A DNA stretch of 24,462 nt, from positions 1-24,462 of the forward strand of contig JAMFSG010000133.1 in the NCBI GenBank assembly GCA_026225155.1, read 5' to 3'. This stretch comes from Verrucomicrobiota bacterium. Its GTDB lineage: Bacteria; Verrucomicrobiota; Verrucomicrobiia; Limisphaerales; UBA11358. A model generated the notes under the pieces. It was not told the origin of the DNA. It saw nothing but the letters and a program-made list of their open reading frames with translations, and searched no databases. How positions within the stretch are numbered: position 1 is the first letter of the stretch; the number at the start of each line of letters is the position of its first letter. Below are positions 7,687 through 16,200 of the stretch, in pieces. The position numbers were made by a program, and so were the translations under genes.

Positions 7687-7826
7687 ACGCAGGAGCAACA
7701 CACGAAAAAAGTTGCGAAAATTGCGGCAGTTTTGAGGTTTTGGAAATTGCCGATAAATTTTTGTGCGCGGATTGCGTGAGCTTGGCCGGCTGCGGTTGCG
7801 GCGGTTCAGAAACTGAATCCGATTAA
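7683..7826 (+). CDS. 47-residue Cys-rich mini zinc-ribbon protein
   Basis: A short reading frame whose ATG overlaps the trpE stop (ATGA), so it is probably translated by coupling with trpE. Two knuckles, C11-x2-C14 and C28-x2-C31, are set 13 residues apart as in small zinc ribbons (SCENCGSF...FLCADC). They are followed by a C37-G-C39-G-G cluster and an acidic tail. The knuckle spacing and the precise overlap argue that it is real. A zinc-binding fold is inference from cysteine spacing, and I do not recognise the family. Possible roles are as a small accessory factor to TrpE or merely an operon passenger. Confidence 0.7.
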   Translation: MNAGATHEKSCENCGSFEVLEIADKFLCADCVSLAGCGCGGSETESD

Positions 7827-7838
7827 GCACCTTAAATC

Positions 7839-8213
7839 ATGCGCGCTTTAACTCCAAAAGCGGTTCACGAAATTCTTAAGCAATTTTTTCCTGAAAAGAA
7901 TGATAATTTTGAATGTGATTACGTTGAGGAATTGCGAGAATTAAATGATTTTGAAATAAATACAGAAGAACAACTGGTCAACTTACTTCAAAAAAGAGCC
8001 AGTGAAGTTATTGAAATTGACCAAAGTCCAATGAGTGCATTTGACATTCGGATGCATGCGGAAGCGGAAGGTGAAGAATTTGTCGCCAAAAGATTGCGAG
8101 AAGGATTTTGGTTTTCATATCCGGGATTACTTCGAATCGCTCTGGAACTAGAATTTGGAAAATCTTACGAAGATTACGCCAACCAACGAGATGGTATTTC
8201 CGGCGACGAGTGA
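7839..8213 (+). CDS. Unrecognised acidic protein encoded by an AT-rich gene
   Basis: A 124-residue soluble protein with no signal peptide, membrane segment or cysteine pattern. It is mostly predicted helix, acidic (many Glu/Asp), and rich in Phe, Leu, Glu and Asn; it begins RALTPKAVHEILKQFFPE and ends SYEDYANQRDGISGDE. Its codon choice (AAT, GAA, ATT, TTA) is clearly richer in A/T than that of trpE before it or the slipin after it, which suggests recent acquisition. It begins 12 bases after the Cys-rich gene stop and could share its transcript. I recognise no family. Small acidic orphans of this sort include immunity proteins, but nothing here proves that. Confidence 0.6.
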   Translation: MRALTPKAVHEILKQFFPEKNDNFECDYVEELRELNDFEINTEEQLVNLLQKRASEVIEIDQSPMSAFDIRMHAEAEGEEFVAKRLREGFWFSYPGLLRIALELEFGKSYEDYANQRDGISGDE

Positions 8214-8288
8214 CGCAGATTCAAATTGCCGCCGCGGAAAGTTTGGTTCATTGTTGGATTGCAGTAAAAATTCAACCCGCAAAAATTT

Positions 8289-9065
8289 ATGGACCAGGAA
8301 ACACTTCAACATTCGTTCGGCGCGATCACGGCCGTTCTCGTCGTCGGTTTTATTATTTTGTTCGTTTTGCTGCCGCAGGCGGTGCGCATTTTGCGCGAGT
8401 ATGAACGCGGCGTGATCTTCCGCCTCGGCAAACTCATCGGCGCAAAAGGACCGGGTTTGATTTTCCTGATCCCGTTCGTGGACAAGATGGTGAAAATGGA
8501 TCTGCGCGTGGTGACGATTGACGTGGCGAAACAGGAAATCATGACGAAAGATAACGTGCCCGCGACGGTGGACGCGGTGGTTTATTTCAAGGTGGTTGAT
8601 CCCGAAGCTGCCGTCATCAAGGTGGAAAATTTTTGGAAAGCGACTTCGCTCATCGCGCAGACGACGTTGCGCAGCGTGCTCGGGCAATCGCCGTTGGACG
8701 ATCTGCTCTCGCAACGCGATGTCATCAATCAAAAATTGCAGGAGATCATTGACAAGCAAACCGGGCCGTGGGGCATCAAAGTCACGTCGGTCGAGGTGAA
8801 AGAAGTGGCGTTGCCGGACAGCATGAAACGCGCGATGGCGAAACAGGCCGAGGCCGAACGCGAACGCCGCGCAAAAGTCGTGAACGCGGAAGGCGAATTT
8901 CAAGCCGCCGAAAAAATGGTGCAAGCCGCGTCGTTGATCGCGAAGGAACCGATCGCGTTGCAATTGCGTTATCTTCAAACAATGCGCGAAATGGCGAGCG
9001 AGCATAACACGACGACATTTTTGCCGCTGCCGATAGATCTGTTCAGCGCGTTTTTGAAAAAATAG
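8289..9065 (+). CDS. Slipin (stomatin/SPFH-domain membrane protein)
   Basis: A member of the SPFH superfamily that forms oligomers at the membrane, often with an NfeD-type partner or a membrane protease. It has 258 residues. One N-terminal transmembrane segment lies at about 11-32 (ITAVLVVGFIILFVLLPQAV), then comes the slipin opening REYERGVIFRLGKLIGAKGPGL. Next are the SPFH body (VDAVVYFKVVDPEAAVIKVENF; LRSVLGQSPLDDLLSQRDVIN) and a helical Ala/Glu segment (AKQAEAERERRAKVVNAEGEFQ) typical of oligomer contacts. The short tail FLPLPIDLFSAFLKK is also characteristic of the family. No NfeD gene is next to it. A TTGGTT/TAAAAA pair just upstream (8243-8270) could be its own promoter. Confidence 0.92.
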   Translation: MDQETLQHSFGAITAVLVVGFIILFVLLPQAVRILREYERGVIFRLGKLIGAKGPGLIFLIPFVDKMVKMDLRVVTIDVAKQEIMTKDNVPATVDAVVYFKVVDPEAAVIKVENFWKATSLIAQTTLRSVLGQSPLDDLLSQRDVINQKLQEIIDKQTGPWGIKVTSVEVKEVALPDSMKRAMAKQAEAERERRAKVVNAEGEFQAAEKMVQAASLIAKEPIALQLRYLQTMREMASEHNTTTFLPLPIDLFSAFLKK

Positions 9066-9091
9066 GGAAGCCAGAAAACGAATAAAGAAGG

Positions 9092-9120
9092 CAGGAATTT
9101 AGGAAATAAATAAATTCCTG
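9092..9120. terminator. AT-rich hairpin after the slipin gene
   Basis: CAGGAATTTA (9092-9101) pairs perfectly with TAAATTCCTG (9111-9120) across a 9-base loop, and is followed by TTTTCCTG. The surrounding 9066-9137 is built of GGAAAGCAGGAA-like words on one side and TTCCTGCTTTCC-like words on the other, so it may be a dispersed palindromic repeat that also acts as a weak terminator. Confidence 0.45.
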
Positions 9121-9150
9121 TTTTCCTGCTTTCCTTATTAAAATTGATTT

Positions 9151-9396
9151 ATGCCGATTTACGAATATGAAGTGTGCGAGGGCGGTTGCAAGGTGTGCGG
9201 CGGGACGTTCACGCTGAACCGTCCGCTGTCGGCCAAGCCGTTGACACATTGTCCTGCTTGCAAAAAGCCGGTGCGAAAAATCATTTCCGGATTTAGCACG
9301 CCGCACAAACTCAAGCCGTTGTCGGTCAGTGACGCAAAAAACGCCGGTTTCACGGTGCTCAAAAAAATCGGCAAGGGCGAATACGAGCGGCAGTGA
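9151..9396 (+). CDS. FmdB-type zinc-ribbon protein
   Basis: An 81-residue protein beginning MPIYEYEVCEGG, the hallmark opening of the FmdB/putative regulatory zinc-ribbon family. Metal-binding knuckles are C13-x2-C16 and C34-x2-C37, with an extra C9. RKIIS after the second knuckle also fits the family. The usual first knuckle is shifted by an insert (CEGGCKVCGG instead of CxxCG). Family members are proposed transcription regulators, but their role is poorly defined. The C-terminal half (PLSVSDAKNAGFTVLKKIGKGEYE) is a common extension. It is monocistronic as far as can be seen, with TAAAAT 6 bases ahead of the ATG. Confidence 0.88.
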   Translation: MPIYEYEVCEGGCKVCGGTFTLNRPLSAKPLTHCPACKKPVRKIISGFSTPHKLKPLSVSDAKNAGFTVLKKIGKGEYERQ

Positions 9397-9428
9397 GAAT
9401 TTTACCAGATTTTCTTTTGAATTGATTT

Positions 9429-9457
9429 TTGACGGAAGCTGTCTATTAAGCTAAAAT
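9429..9457 (+). promoter_or_regulatory. Sigma-70-like promoter (TTGACG-N17-TAAAAT)
   Basis: TTGACG at 9429-9434 and TAAAAT at 9452-9457 are separated by exactly 17 bases, a near-consensus pair. The -10 ends 12 bases before the ATG at 9470, so the predicted 5' untranslated leader is only a few bases long. Confidence 0.55.
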
Positions 9458-9469
9458 ACGAGATTGAAA

Positions 9470-10492
9470 ATGGTTTTTTACCGGCTCAACTTGAAATGGT
9501 TGGCGGCGACATTGTTCGCGGCGGGAGCTTTGGTTGTTTCCGCGCGGGCGCAGGGAGCGGGCGACACGATCATTTTTTCCAAACCGGCTGATGACGGGAT
9601 CGAAAGTCCCGTAACGAGTTCGTATCCGTCGGCAAACAGCGCCGTTGAAACGCATGAATTTGCGCCTTCGTTTTTCAATTCCGGTTCAAGTTCGCCCCTG
9701 CCCTTGCCGCCGGTCAATCCCAACTGGAACAGGGCGGCGAACAACCGTGGAAGCTGGGCTTTGATGACACCTGAACAGATCATGGGCGTGCAAACGCCGG
9801 AACAGATTTTCGGCCTGCCGGGCAAAAATGAGGACAAAAATTTATCCCCGGCACAGCAATTTTTGCAACGGCAGGAAAACCTGAAATTGACGGCGGCGAC
9901 CAACGGAATGAGCGGTGCCAGCAGCCCATGGCGCAATGATTCAAATCCGTTCAACCAACGTGATAATGCCAAGGGTCCGTTTTCACAGTCGGGTTTGCGG
10001 CCTGATTCTGATCCGTCCGATTCCACAAAAGATTTCAGCAAATTTTTCAATGTGCCGCAAAGTTCGCCGTTTGATCAGAATCAAAAGATGAATTTCAAAG
10101 GAACGGGCGCATTTGCCATGCCGTCTTCCGGGGCGACAAAAATGGATTTGGAGCAGGAAGCGGAAATGCAGCGTTTCCGTGCGTTGATCGGGGAAAATCC
10201 GTCGCCGGACAATTCATTGTCATCCTTTGCCAAGACTTCCGCTACAAAATTGCCGTCACCAAATCAATCGTCTTTGCAGTTTGACATGTTCGGACATCCT
10301 CTGGCGAAGTCGGTCAGCGAACCCAACCAGCCGACGAGCCTGACCGCGTTGTCCGAACTGGAGGGTTCATACACGCCGCCGGCAAAACCGAAGAAAGCAT
10401 GGTGGCAACCGCAGCCGGCACCGTGGCTTTCGAGCGGATTACCCCAGCCGAACAGTTTGTCGGCCGCGCCGCCGTTGCGAAAGTTTTATTAA
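9470..10492 (+). CDS. Secreted low-complexity Ser/Pro/Asn-rich protein
   Basis: A 340-residue protein with a Sec signal peptide (basic start, then LAATLFAAGALVVSARAQ, cleavage expected after ARAQ near residue 28). The rest is largely disordered, rich in Ser, Pro, Asn, Gln and Phe, with no recognised domain. A locally repeated phrase, MTPEQIMGVQTPEQIFGLPG, is visible around residues 100-120. A charged stretch TKMDLEQEAEMQRFRALIGE (about 221-240) may be a short helix. The ATG at 9470 is preferred over an in-frame TTG at 9464 because the TTG coincides with the expected transcription start. The stop overlaps the stop of the convergent pilB gene by 3 bases. A cell-envelope or pilus-associated role is only a neighbourhood guess. 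Confidence 0.7.
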   Translation: MVFYRLNLKWLAATLFAAGALVVSARAQGAGDTIIFSKPADDGIESPVTSSYPSANSAVETHEFAPSFFNSGSSSPLPLPPVNPNWNRAANNRGSWALMTPEQIMGVQTPEQIFGLPGKNEDKNLSPAQQFLQRQENLKLTAATNGMSGASSPWRNDSNPFNQRDNAKGPFSQSGLRPDSDPSDSTKDFSKFFNVPQSSPFDQNQKMNFKGTGAFAMPSSGATKMDLEQEAEMQRFRALIGENPSPDNSLSSFAKTSATKLPSPNQSSLQFDMFGHPLAKSVSEPNQPTSLTALSELEGSYTPPAKPKKAWWQPQPAPWLSSGLPQPNSLSAAPPLRKFY

Positions 10493-12228
10493 TGCTGTGA
10501 GGTGGTGACAAGCACTTGTTCCAGCGTTGAGATGCCGGACCGCGCGCGATCAAGCGCCACCATGCGCAGCGTGCGCATACCTTCTTTGACGGCGACTTTT
10601 CCGATTTCGACGCTGCCGGCGCGATCAATCACCAGCTTGCGAATTGGATCGGAAATGGTCATCACTTCAATCACGGCCATGCGCCCGACATAGCCGGATT
10701 TTTTACAACGTTCACAGCCGCGTCCGCGATAAAGTTGGACGCCATCAAACATGTTCGGATCAATGCCGAGGTCGGCGAACATTCTGGCCGGATAGGTGAC
10801 CGGTTCCTTGCAATGCGAACAGATGCGGCGCATCAGGCGCTGGGCGCACGATAAGATCAACGAGGACGAAATCAAAAATGGCGCGATGCCCATGTCATCC
10901 AGACGAACGATGGCGCCGGGCGCATCGTTACAATGCATCGTAGAAAGCACCTGATGGCCGGTGAGCGCGGCTTCGATGGCGATTTCCGCCGTTTCTTGAT
11001 CGCGGATTTCCCCGATCATGATGATGTCCGGGTCTTGCCGTAAAATGGAGCGCAGCGTATTGGCGAATGTGAGGCCGATTTCTTTTTTCGTCGGCACCTG
11101 GTTGATGCCGGGGATCTGAAATTCCACCGGGTCTTCCACCGTGACGATGTTCCACGTCGGATTATTCAGTTCATTGAGCGCGGAATAAAGGGTCGTCGTT
11201 TTTCCAGAACCGGTTGGACCGGTGACGAGAATCAAGCCGTGCGGCGCATCAATCGCCGTTTTGAAAGACTTGAAAGTCGCATCATCGAAACCAAGTTTCT
11301 CGATGCTCGCGGACAAATTGCTTTTATCGAGGACGCGCAAGACGATTTTTTCGCCGTGAACAGTCGGCAAAATGGAGACGCGCAGGTCGTAATCTTTTCC
11401 GCTGACTTTGACGCGCATGCGTCCGTCCTGCGGTAGCCGGCGTTCGGCGATGTCGAGGTTCGACATGATCTTAAAACGCGAGGCGAGCGCGAGCTGCGTC
11501 TGCTTGGGCGGCGGCGTCGCATCCATGAGCGCGCCGTCAATGCGGTAACGCAAACGCATTTGTTTTTCAAACGGCTCAAGGTGAACGTCGCTCGCGCGGT
11601 CTTTGATGGCCTGCAAAATGATGAGGTTGGCGAGTTTGATGACCGGCGCTTCTTCGCTCGAAGCCGCCAGTTGATCCAGATTAACGTCCTCAACTGATTC
11701 GCGGACGGATTCCAAAGTTTCGTGATCCGCGTCCGCTTTTTTCTGCGCGTCCTCGATGAGGTCTTCCATCGAACCGCCCTTGCTGGCGTCGATGGCGTTC
11801 AATTTTTCCATGATCGCTTTTTCGGAAGCGATCAGCGGACTGACATCCAATTTGGTGATGCGCCGGACGTCGTCAATCGCGAGGACGTTCAACGGATCGG
11901 CCATCGCGATAAACAATTTATCTTCGAGCCGGCTGACGGGAATGATCTTGTGGTTGTGCGCCATGTCGCGCGGAACCAATTCCGCCACGGCGGATGAAAT
12001 GCTGACGCGCGCGAGGTTGATTGGGGAAACATTCAACACGCGGCCCATGCAGACGGCGAGATCGTCAGGACTGACATATTGCTTGTCTTTGTCCACGAGC
12101 AATTTCACCAGCCGCGCGCCTTCTTTTTTCTGGCGGTCGAGCAGTTCTTCAATCTGATTGGCGCTCAACAACCCATCTTCGACGAGGGCGTCGGCGATGC
12201 GTTCGGCGAATGACTTGATTTTGGTCAT
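10489..12228 (-). CDS. pilB: Type IV pilus / type II secretion assembly ATPase (PilB/GspE)
   Basis: A cytoplasmic hexameric ATPase that drives pilus or pseudopilus extension. In order: an MshEN (GSPII_E N-terminal) domain at about 1-145, a linker, the N2 domain (ASDVHLEPFEKQMRLRYRIDG, 212-232), and the RecA-like motor. The motor has Walker A GPTGSGKTT (337-345), an Asp box around VEDPVEF, Walker B IIMIGEIRD (E407) and a His box GHQVLSTMHCNDAPGAIVRL. A zinc-binding tetracysteine is present (C470, C473, C505, C508), as in PilB/GspE and unlike retraction ATPases PilT. The 579-residue length is typical. The start lies 3 bases after the stop of the TPR-MshEN gene, so the two are co-transcribed. 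PilB or GspE cannot be separated without the missing pilC/pilD or gsp neighbours. Confidence 0.9.
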   Translation of the reverse strand: MTKIKSFAERIADALVEDGLLSANQIEELLDRQKKEGARLVKLLVDKDKQYVSPDDLAVCMGRVLNVSPINLARVSISSAVAELVPRDMAHNHKIIPVSRLEDKLFIAMADPLNVLAIDDVRRITKLDVSPLIASEKAIMEKLNAIDASKGGSMEDLIEDAQKKADADHETLESVRESVEDVNLDQLAASSEEAPVIKLANLIILQAIKDRASDVHLEPFEKQMRLRYRIDGALMDATPPPKQTQLALASRFKIMSNLDIAERRLPQDGRMRVKVSGKDYDLRVSILPTVHGEKIVLRVLDKSNLSASIEKLGFDDATFKSFKTAIDAPHGLILVTGPTGSGKTTTLYSALNELNNPTWNIVTVEDPVEFQIPGINQVPTKKEIGLTFANTLRSILRQDPDIIMIGEIRDQETAEIAIEAALTGHQVLSTMHCNDAPGAIVRLDDMGIAPFLISSSLILSCAQRLMRRICSHCKEPVTYPARMFADLGIDPNMFDGVQLYRGRGCERCKKSGYVGRMAVIEVMTISDPIRKLVIDRAGSVEIGKVAVKEGMRTLRMVALDRARSGISTLEQVLVTTSQH

Positions 12229-12231
12229 GAC

Positions 12232-13086
12232 TTAACGAAACGCTTTGCGGAGGTTTACCATGATGTCGTTCGGTGCGGCGACATACCACAGCAAACGGTG
12301 CGTCGTTGCGGCGGACAGTTCCTTGACGGCCTGCTGGTTGAACGGGTTGGCCGTCGCAACGAGAATCGCCTTGCTCATGCGGTCGAACGGCAGCACGCAC
12401 CAACGGCGGCAAACGTCCGCCGGAAATCCGCGCGCCAAATCCATGTCCATGTCATAACAATCCAGCGGCAGATACGCTACGCGCGATTTGTCGGACATCA
12501 GCCGCAATGATTTTTCGATGGTGTAAACCCCTTTATCGTGCAGCGTCTGGATAAACGGCTCGATCGCATTTGTCGGCGACGCAGACAAATCCACATTGCG
12601 CCAGCAAATGTCGAAATCGCCCGCCGTGATGATCTTGGTTTCGACAAAAATTTTATACAGTGTCTTGCGGCCATCGTCCACTTCTTCGACGGACGTTACT
12701 GCGCGCGGTTTGCGCCGCGTCATCGTGGTATGGGAAGAAACGGACGCCATCGCCACCGCATCCGGTGCCGAAGGTGCCGCCGCGCCACTCGCTTTGCGCT
12801 CAATTTCCTTCAACGCCGCCCGCACATCCTTGTCTTCCGGCCGGCGTTGCAAAACCGTTTCATATTCCAAGATCGCCGAGGACAATTGCCCCTGTTGCAA
12901 ATACGCCTGCGCGATGCGCTTGGAAGTATTGACCACATCATCTTCGCGCCCCAACTTCAAATAAGCTTCTTTCAGGATTTCCAGCGATTGCGTGTCCGCC
13001 GGTTGCGACTGCACAATGACCTCAAACATCTCAATTGTCTGGGCTAATTGAGCCGCTTCATCTGGATTCAATGTTGTTGTCGCCAT
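12232..13086 (-). CDS. TPR plus MshEN-domain protein, partner of the PilB-type ATPase
   Basis: A 284-residue protein. Residues about 10-105 are TPR-like helices (EILKEAYLKLGREDDVVNTSKRIAQAYLQQGQLSSAILEYETVLQRRPEDKDVRAAL). A Pro/Ala-rich linker follows, then a C-terminal domain matching the second half of the GspE N-terminal module (RVAYLPLDCYDMD...CRRWCVLPFDRMSKAILVATANPFNQQAVKEL). There is no ATPase core, so it resembles a detached N-terminal module of PilB with a TPR adaptor. It may regulate or localise the ATPase encoded 3 bases downstream. I start at the ATG (13086); an in-frame TTG at 13119 would add 11 residues, but they do not resemble the domain. Confidence 0.75.
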   Translation of the reverse strand: MATTTLNPDEAAQLAQTIEMFEVIVQSQPADTQSLEILKEAYLKLGREDDVVNTSKRIAQAYLQQGQLSSAILEYETVLQRRPEDKDVRAALKEIERKASGAAAPSAPDAVAMASVSSHTTMTRRKPRAVTSVEEVDDGRKTLYKIFVETKIITAGDFDICWRNVDLSASPTNAIEPFIQTLHDKGVYTIEKSLRLMSDKSRVAYLPLDCYDMDMDLARGFPADVCRRWCVLPFDRMSKAILVATANPFNQQAVKELSAATTHRLLWYVAAPNDIMVNLRKAFR

Positions 13087-13241
13087 TGGCAAGGGAAAAA
13101 CCAGCAAATTCGCTGCCAAATTAGAACGCCAACCACCTTAAAGCAACCTAAAGAAAAGCAGGACAACCACTTAAACCGATTCCAAACTTAATTTCCCGGT
13201 CAAAATTTCATTTCTAAAACCCATCCGTCCTGTCTTTTGCT

Positions 13242-13269
13242 TTGTCCCGTCCCGACTTCATGCTAAAAA
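13242..13269 (+). promoter_or_regulatory. Putative promoter of the debranching enzyme gene
   Basis: TTGTCC at 13242-13247 and TAAAAA at 13264-13269 are 16 bases apart. The -10 ends 7 bases before the GTG start, which predicts a leaderless transcript. It lies in the 190-base gap between divergent genes; the rest of that gap shows no strong structure. Confidence 0.4.
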
Positions 13270-13276
13270 TCTGCGC

Positions 13277-16200
13277 GTGGAGCCGCTTAATCCGACCATG
13301 TTTCCCGCGCCCGGCGAACGCACCTTGCGTTTCGTCGGCGACAAAATTCTTTTCAAAATCACTACCGGAAATAATTCCGGCGCGGCGCGCGAAAGCCAGC
13401 GTGCTGCCGGCAGCTTGCCGGAAGAAAAAAATCTGCGCGCATTTTTGCGGACCAATCTCGGTCGCGCCGCCGCGCGCCGCCGTGAAATAATTTTCGCGCA
13501 CGCTGGCGAAGCCGTCGTCGCCGATTCTTCGTGGCGCGATTTGCCGATGCAAAAAACCGTCGACGGCTGGCAGATCGAATTACCGCTCGCCGAAGTCGGC
13601 TACTTCAAAGCGAAGGCATATTTGCTCGATGAAAAAAATTGGCAACACTGGCCGGACGGCTCGGACGTCGGAATTTCCGTGCATCCAAATTTCGCGCGCA
13701 CGGCTAACACAATTTATTGCGCGTTCACCCGTTTGTTCGGCGCGACGAAAAATCTCGCTTCGACTGCGGACGAAAAATTGGAAGCCCAACTCAAATTGCT
13801 CGAAGCGCTCGGCTACGCCACATTGCCGCCATCCGGAAAATTTCGCGACCTGACCAAACAATTGCCGCACATCGTCACCAAACTTGGCTGCAAAATTATT
13901 CATCTGCTGCCCGTGCATCCGACGCCGACGACTTATGCGCGCTTCGGTCGCAACGGCAGTCCGTATGCGTCGCTCGATCTGACCGCCGTTGATCCCGCGC
14001 TCGTCGAGTTCGACAAACGCACGACCGGCATTGATCAATTTTGCGAACTCACCTACGCCGCGCATTCGCTCGGCGCGCGCGTCTTCATTGACATCGTCAT
14101 CAACCACACCGGCTGGGGTTCGACGTTGCAGGAAAATCATCCGGAATTTTTTCTGAAAAAATCCGACGGCGAATTTGAATCGCCCGGCGCGTGGGGCACG
14201 GTTTGGGAAGACCTCGTCGAACTCGAACAGCACGACGTAAAACTTTGGGACGTCATCGCCGATTCGCTCATCATTTGGTGCCAGCGCGGCGTGGACGGTT
14301 TTCGCTGCGACGCGGGCTACAAAATTCCCGCGCCCGCGTGGCAATACATCGTCGCCCGCGTGCAGGAAGAATTTTCCGAAACCATTTTTCTGCTCGAAGG
14401 TCTCGGCGGTTCGTGGGACGCGACGGAACTGTTGCTCACCGAAGGTGGCATGCAATGGGCATATTCCGAACTGTTCCAAAATTATTCCGGCAAAGAAGTC
14501 GCTTGGTATCTCGACTATGCGAACCGCCAAAACGAACGTGTCGGCAGTTACGTCCATTATTCCGAAACGCACGACAACGCTCGTCTCGCCGAAAAAAGTC
14601 GCAAGTGGTCGTTGTTGCGAAATAGTCTTTGCGCGCTGACGAGTCCGAACGGCGGATTCGGTTTCACCTGCGGCGTCGAATGGCTTGCCGCCGAAAAAAT
14701 TCGCGTCCACGGCAACACCGGTTTGAATTGGGACAGCGCCGACAACATCGTTCCCGAACTCGCGCAACTCAACGAACTCATCTCCAATCATCCGTGTTTT
14801 TTTGACGGCGCAAAACTCACCCGTTTGAGCGCGCCCGATTCGCCGATCTACGCCCTGCTCCGCGAATCCGCCGAGGGCAAAGATTCCGTTTTGATTCTGG
14901 TCAACACCGACATTGTCAGCTCCAATCAGTTCGCCTTTTCGACCAAAGATTCAAAAATTTCAATTCTAGATTTCCATTTTGCTCTCGTTGGCAGATTAAA
15001 TCCGCTGCTCGACCGCCAAAGTGGTGAAATTGTTTTTCCCCTCGCGGCCGGCGGCGCTCTTTGTCTCGCGCCAACCGAAAAGCCGGTTGGTTTGAGCGGC
15101 GAAAATTATCGCCGCGCGCGCGCGCAAGCCGCGTGGGCCATCGAATCGTTGAGCAAAATCATCGCCGCCGAAACCATTGACGGACTCGACTGGCAATGGC
15201 TCGCGCAAAAAGTTGACGCGTCGCCGAAAAATTTTCTCGCCGCCGTCAGTGAATTCGCCGCGCGCGACGCCAAAATTCCTTTCGCCAAAATTTTGAGCGA
15301 AGTCGAAGCGCAGAAAATTTTCCCGCGCGTCGTCGAATGGACTTTGCTCGACGCCCGCCGCGTCACGCTCGTGCCGCCAGATCATTGGCTGTTGATTCAG
15401 GATTCCACGCCATTCCGCGCGACGTTGAAAAATCAGAATCCAGAATCCAGAATCCAGAATCCGACGATTCACGTCCAATCCATCGCCGTCGGCAATCTTC
15501 ACATCGCATGTTTTCCGCCACGCGAAAACGGTGACGCTGAATTAATTCTGGAACGCTACGCCACGACCTCGCAAAAAGTTTCAGCGACCATCCATTTTCT
15601 TGCAGCCGAACCGACAATCCCAACTTCCAACTCCCATCTGCCATCTGCCGATTCTTTGGTTTTATTGACCAACGGCATCGGCGGCATGGCGCGGCTGTGC
15701 GTGGATCTTGGCCGCGTGAATTCCAAATACGATTGCGCGCTCGGCGCAAATCTGAATCCGACCGTTCCGGTGGATCGCCACGTTTTCGTGAAACGCATCC
15801 GCATCTGGGTCAACGCCGATGGGTTTTTGTCCGCGCTCGATTTCAAAAATCTCGTCGCGTTCAACGCCGGTTCGCCGGCCGTCTGGCAATTCATCGCGAA
15901 CGCCGGCGACGGTCGCACGGTGGAAATCGAATTGCGCGCCGAAATGCTCGATGGCAAAAACACGACCGTTTTTCAATTCAGTCGCCCGACCGAAAAACTC
16001 GCGCAGGGAAAACAATTGCCCGCCGACGCTGACGTGCGCCTGACCGTGCGCGTGGACATCGAGGATCGTAATTTTCACAGCGAGACGAAACGCAACGGCG
16101 GCGCAGATTTTCATTTCGCGTCGAACTGCCGCGAAATGAAAAATGAAAAATTAAAAATTAAAAATGACGGTGGATTTGAATTCACACCCGCAACGGACAG

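Noticed and set aside
6028..7830. 600-residue open frame antisense to trpE
   Set aside because: Arg/Phe/Asp-rich composition with no motif. It is produced by the codon bias of trpE, which has every TrpE signature.
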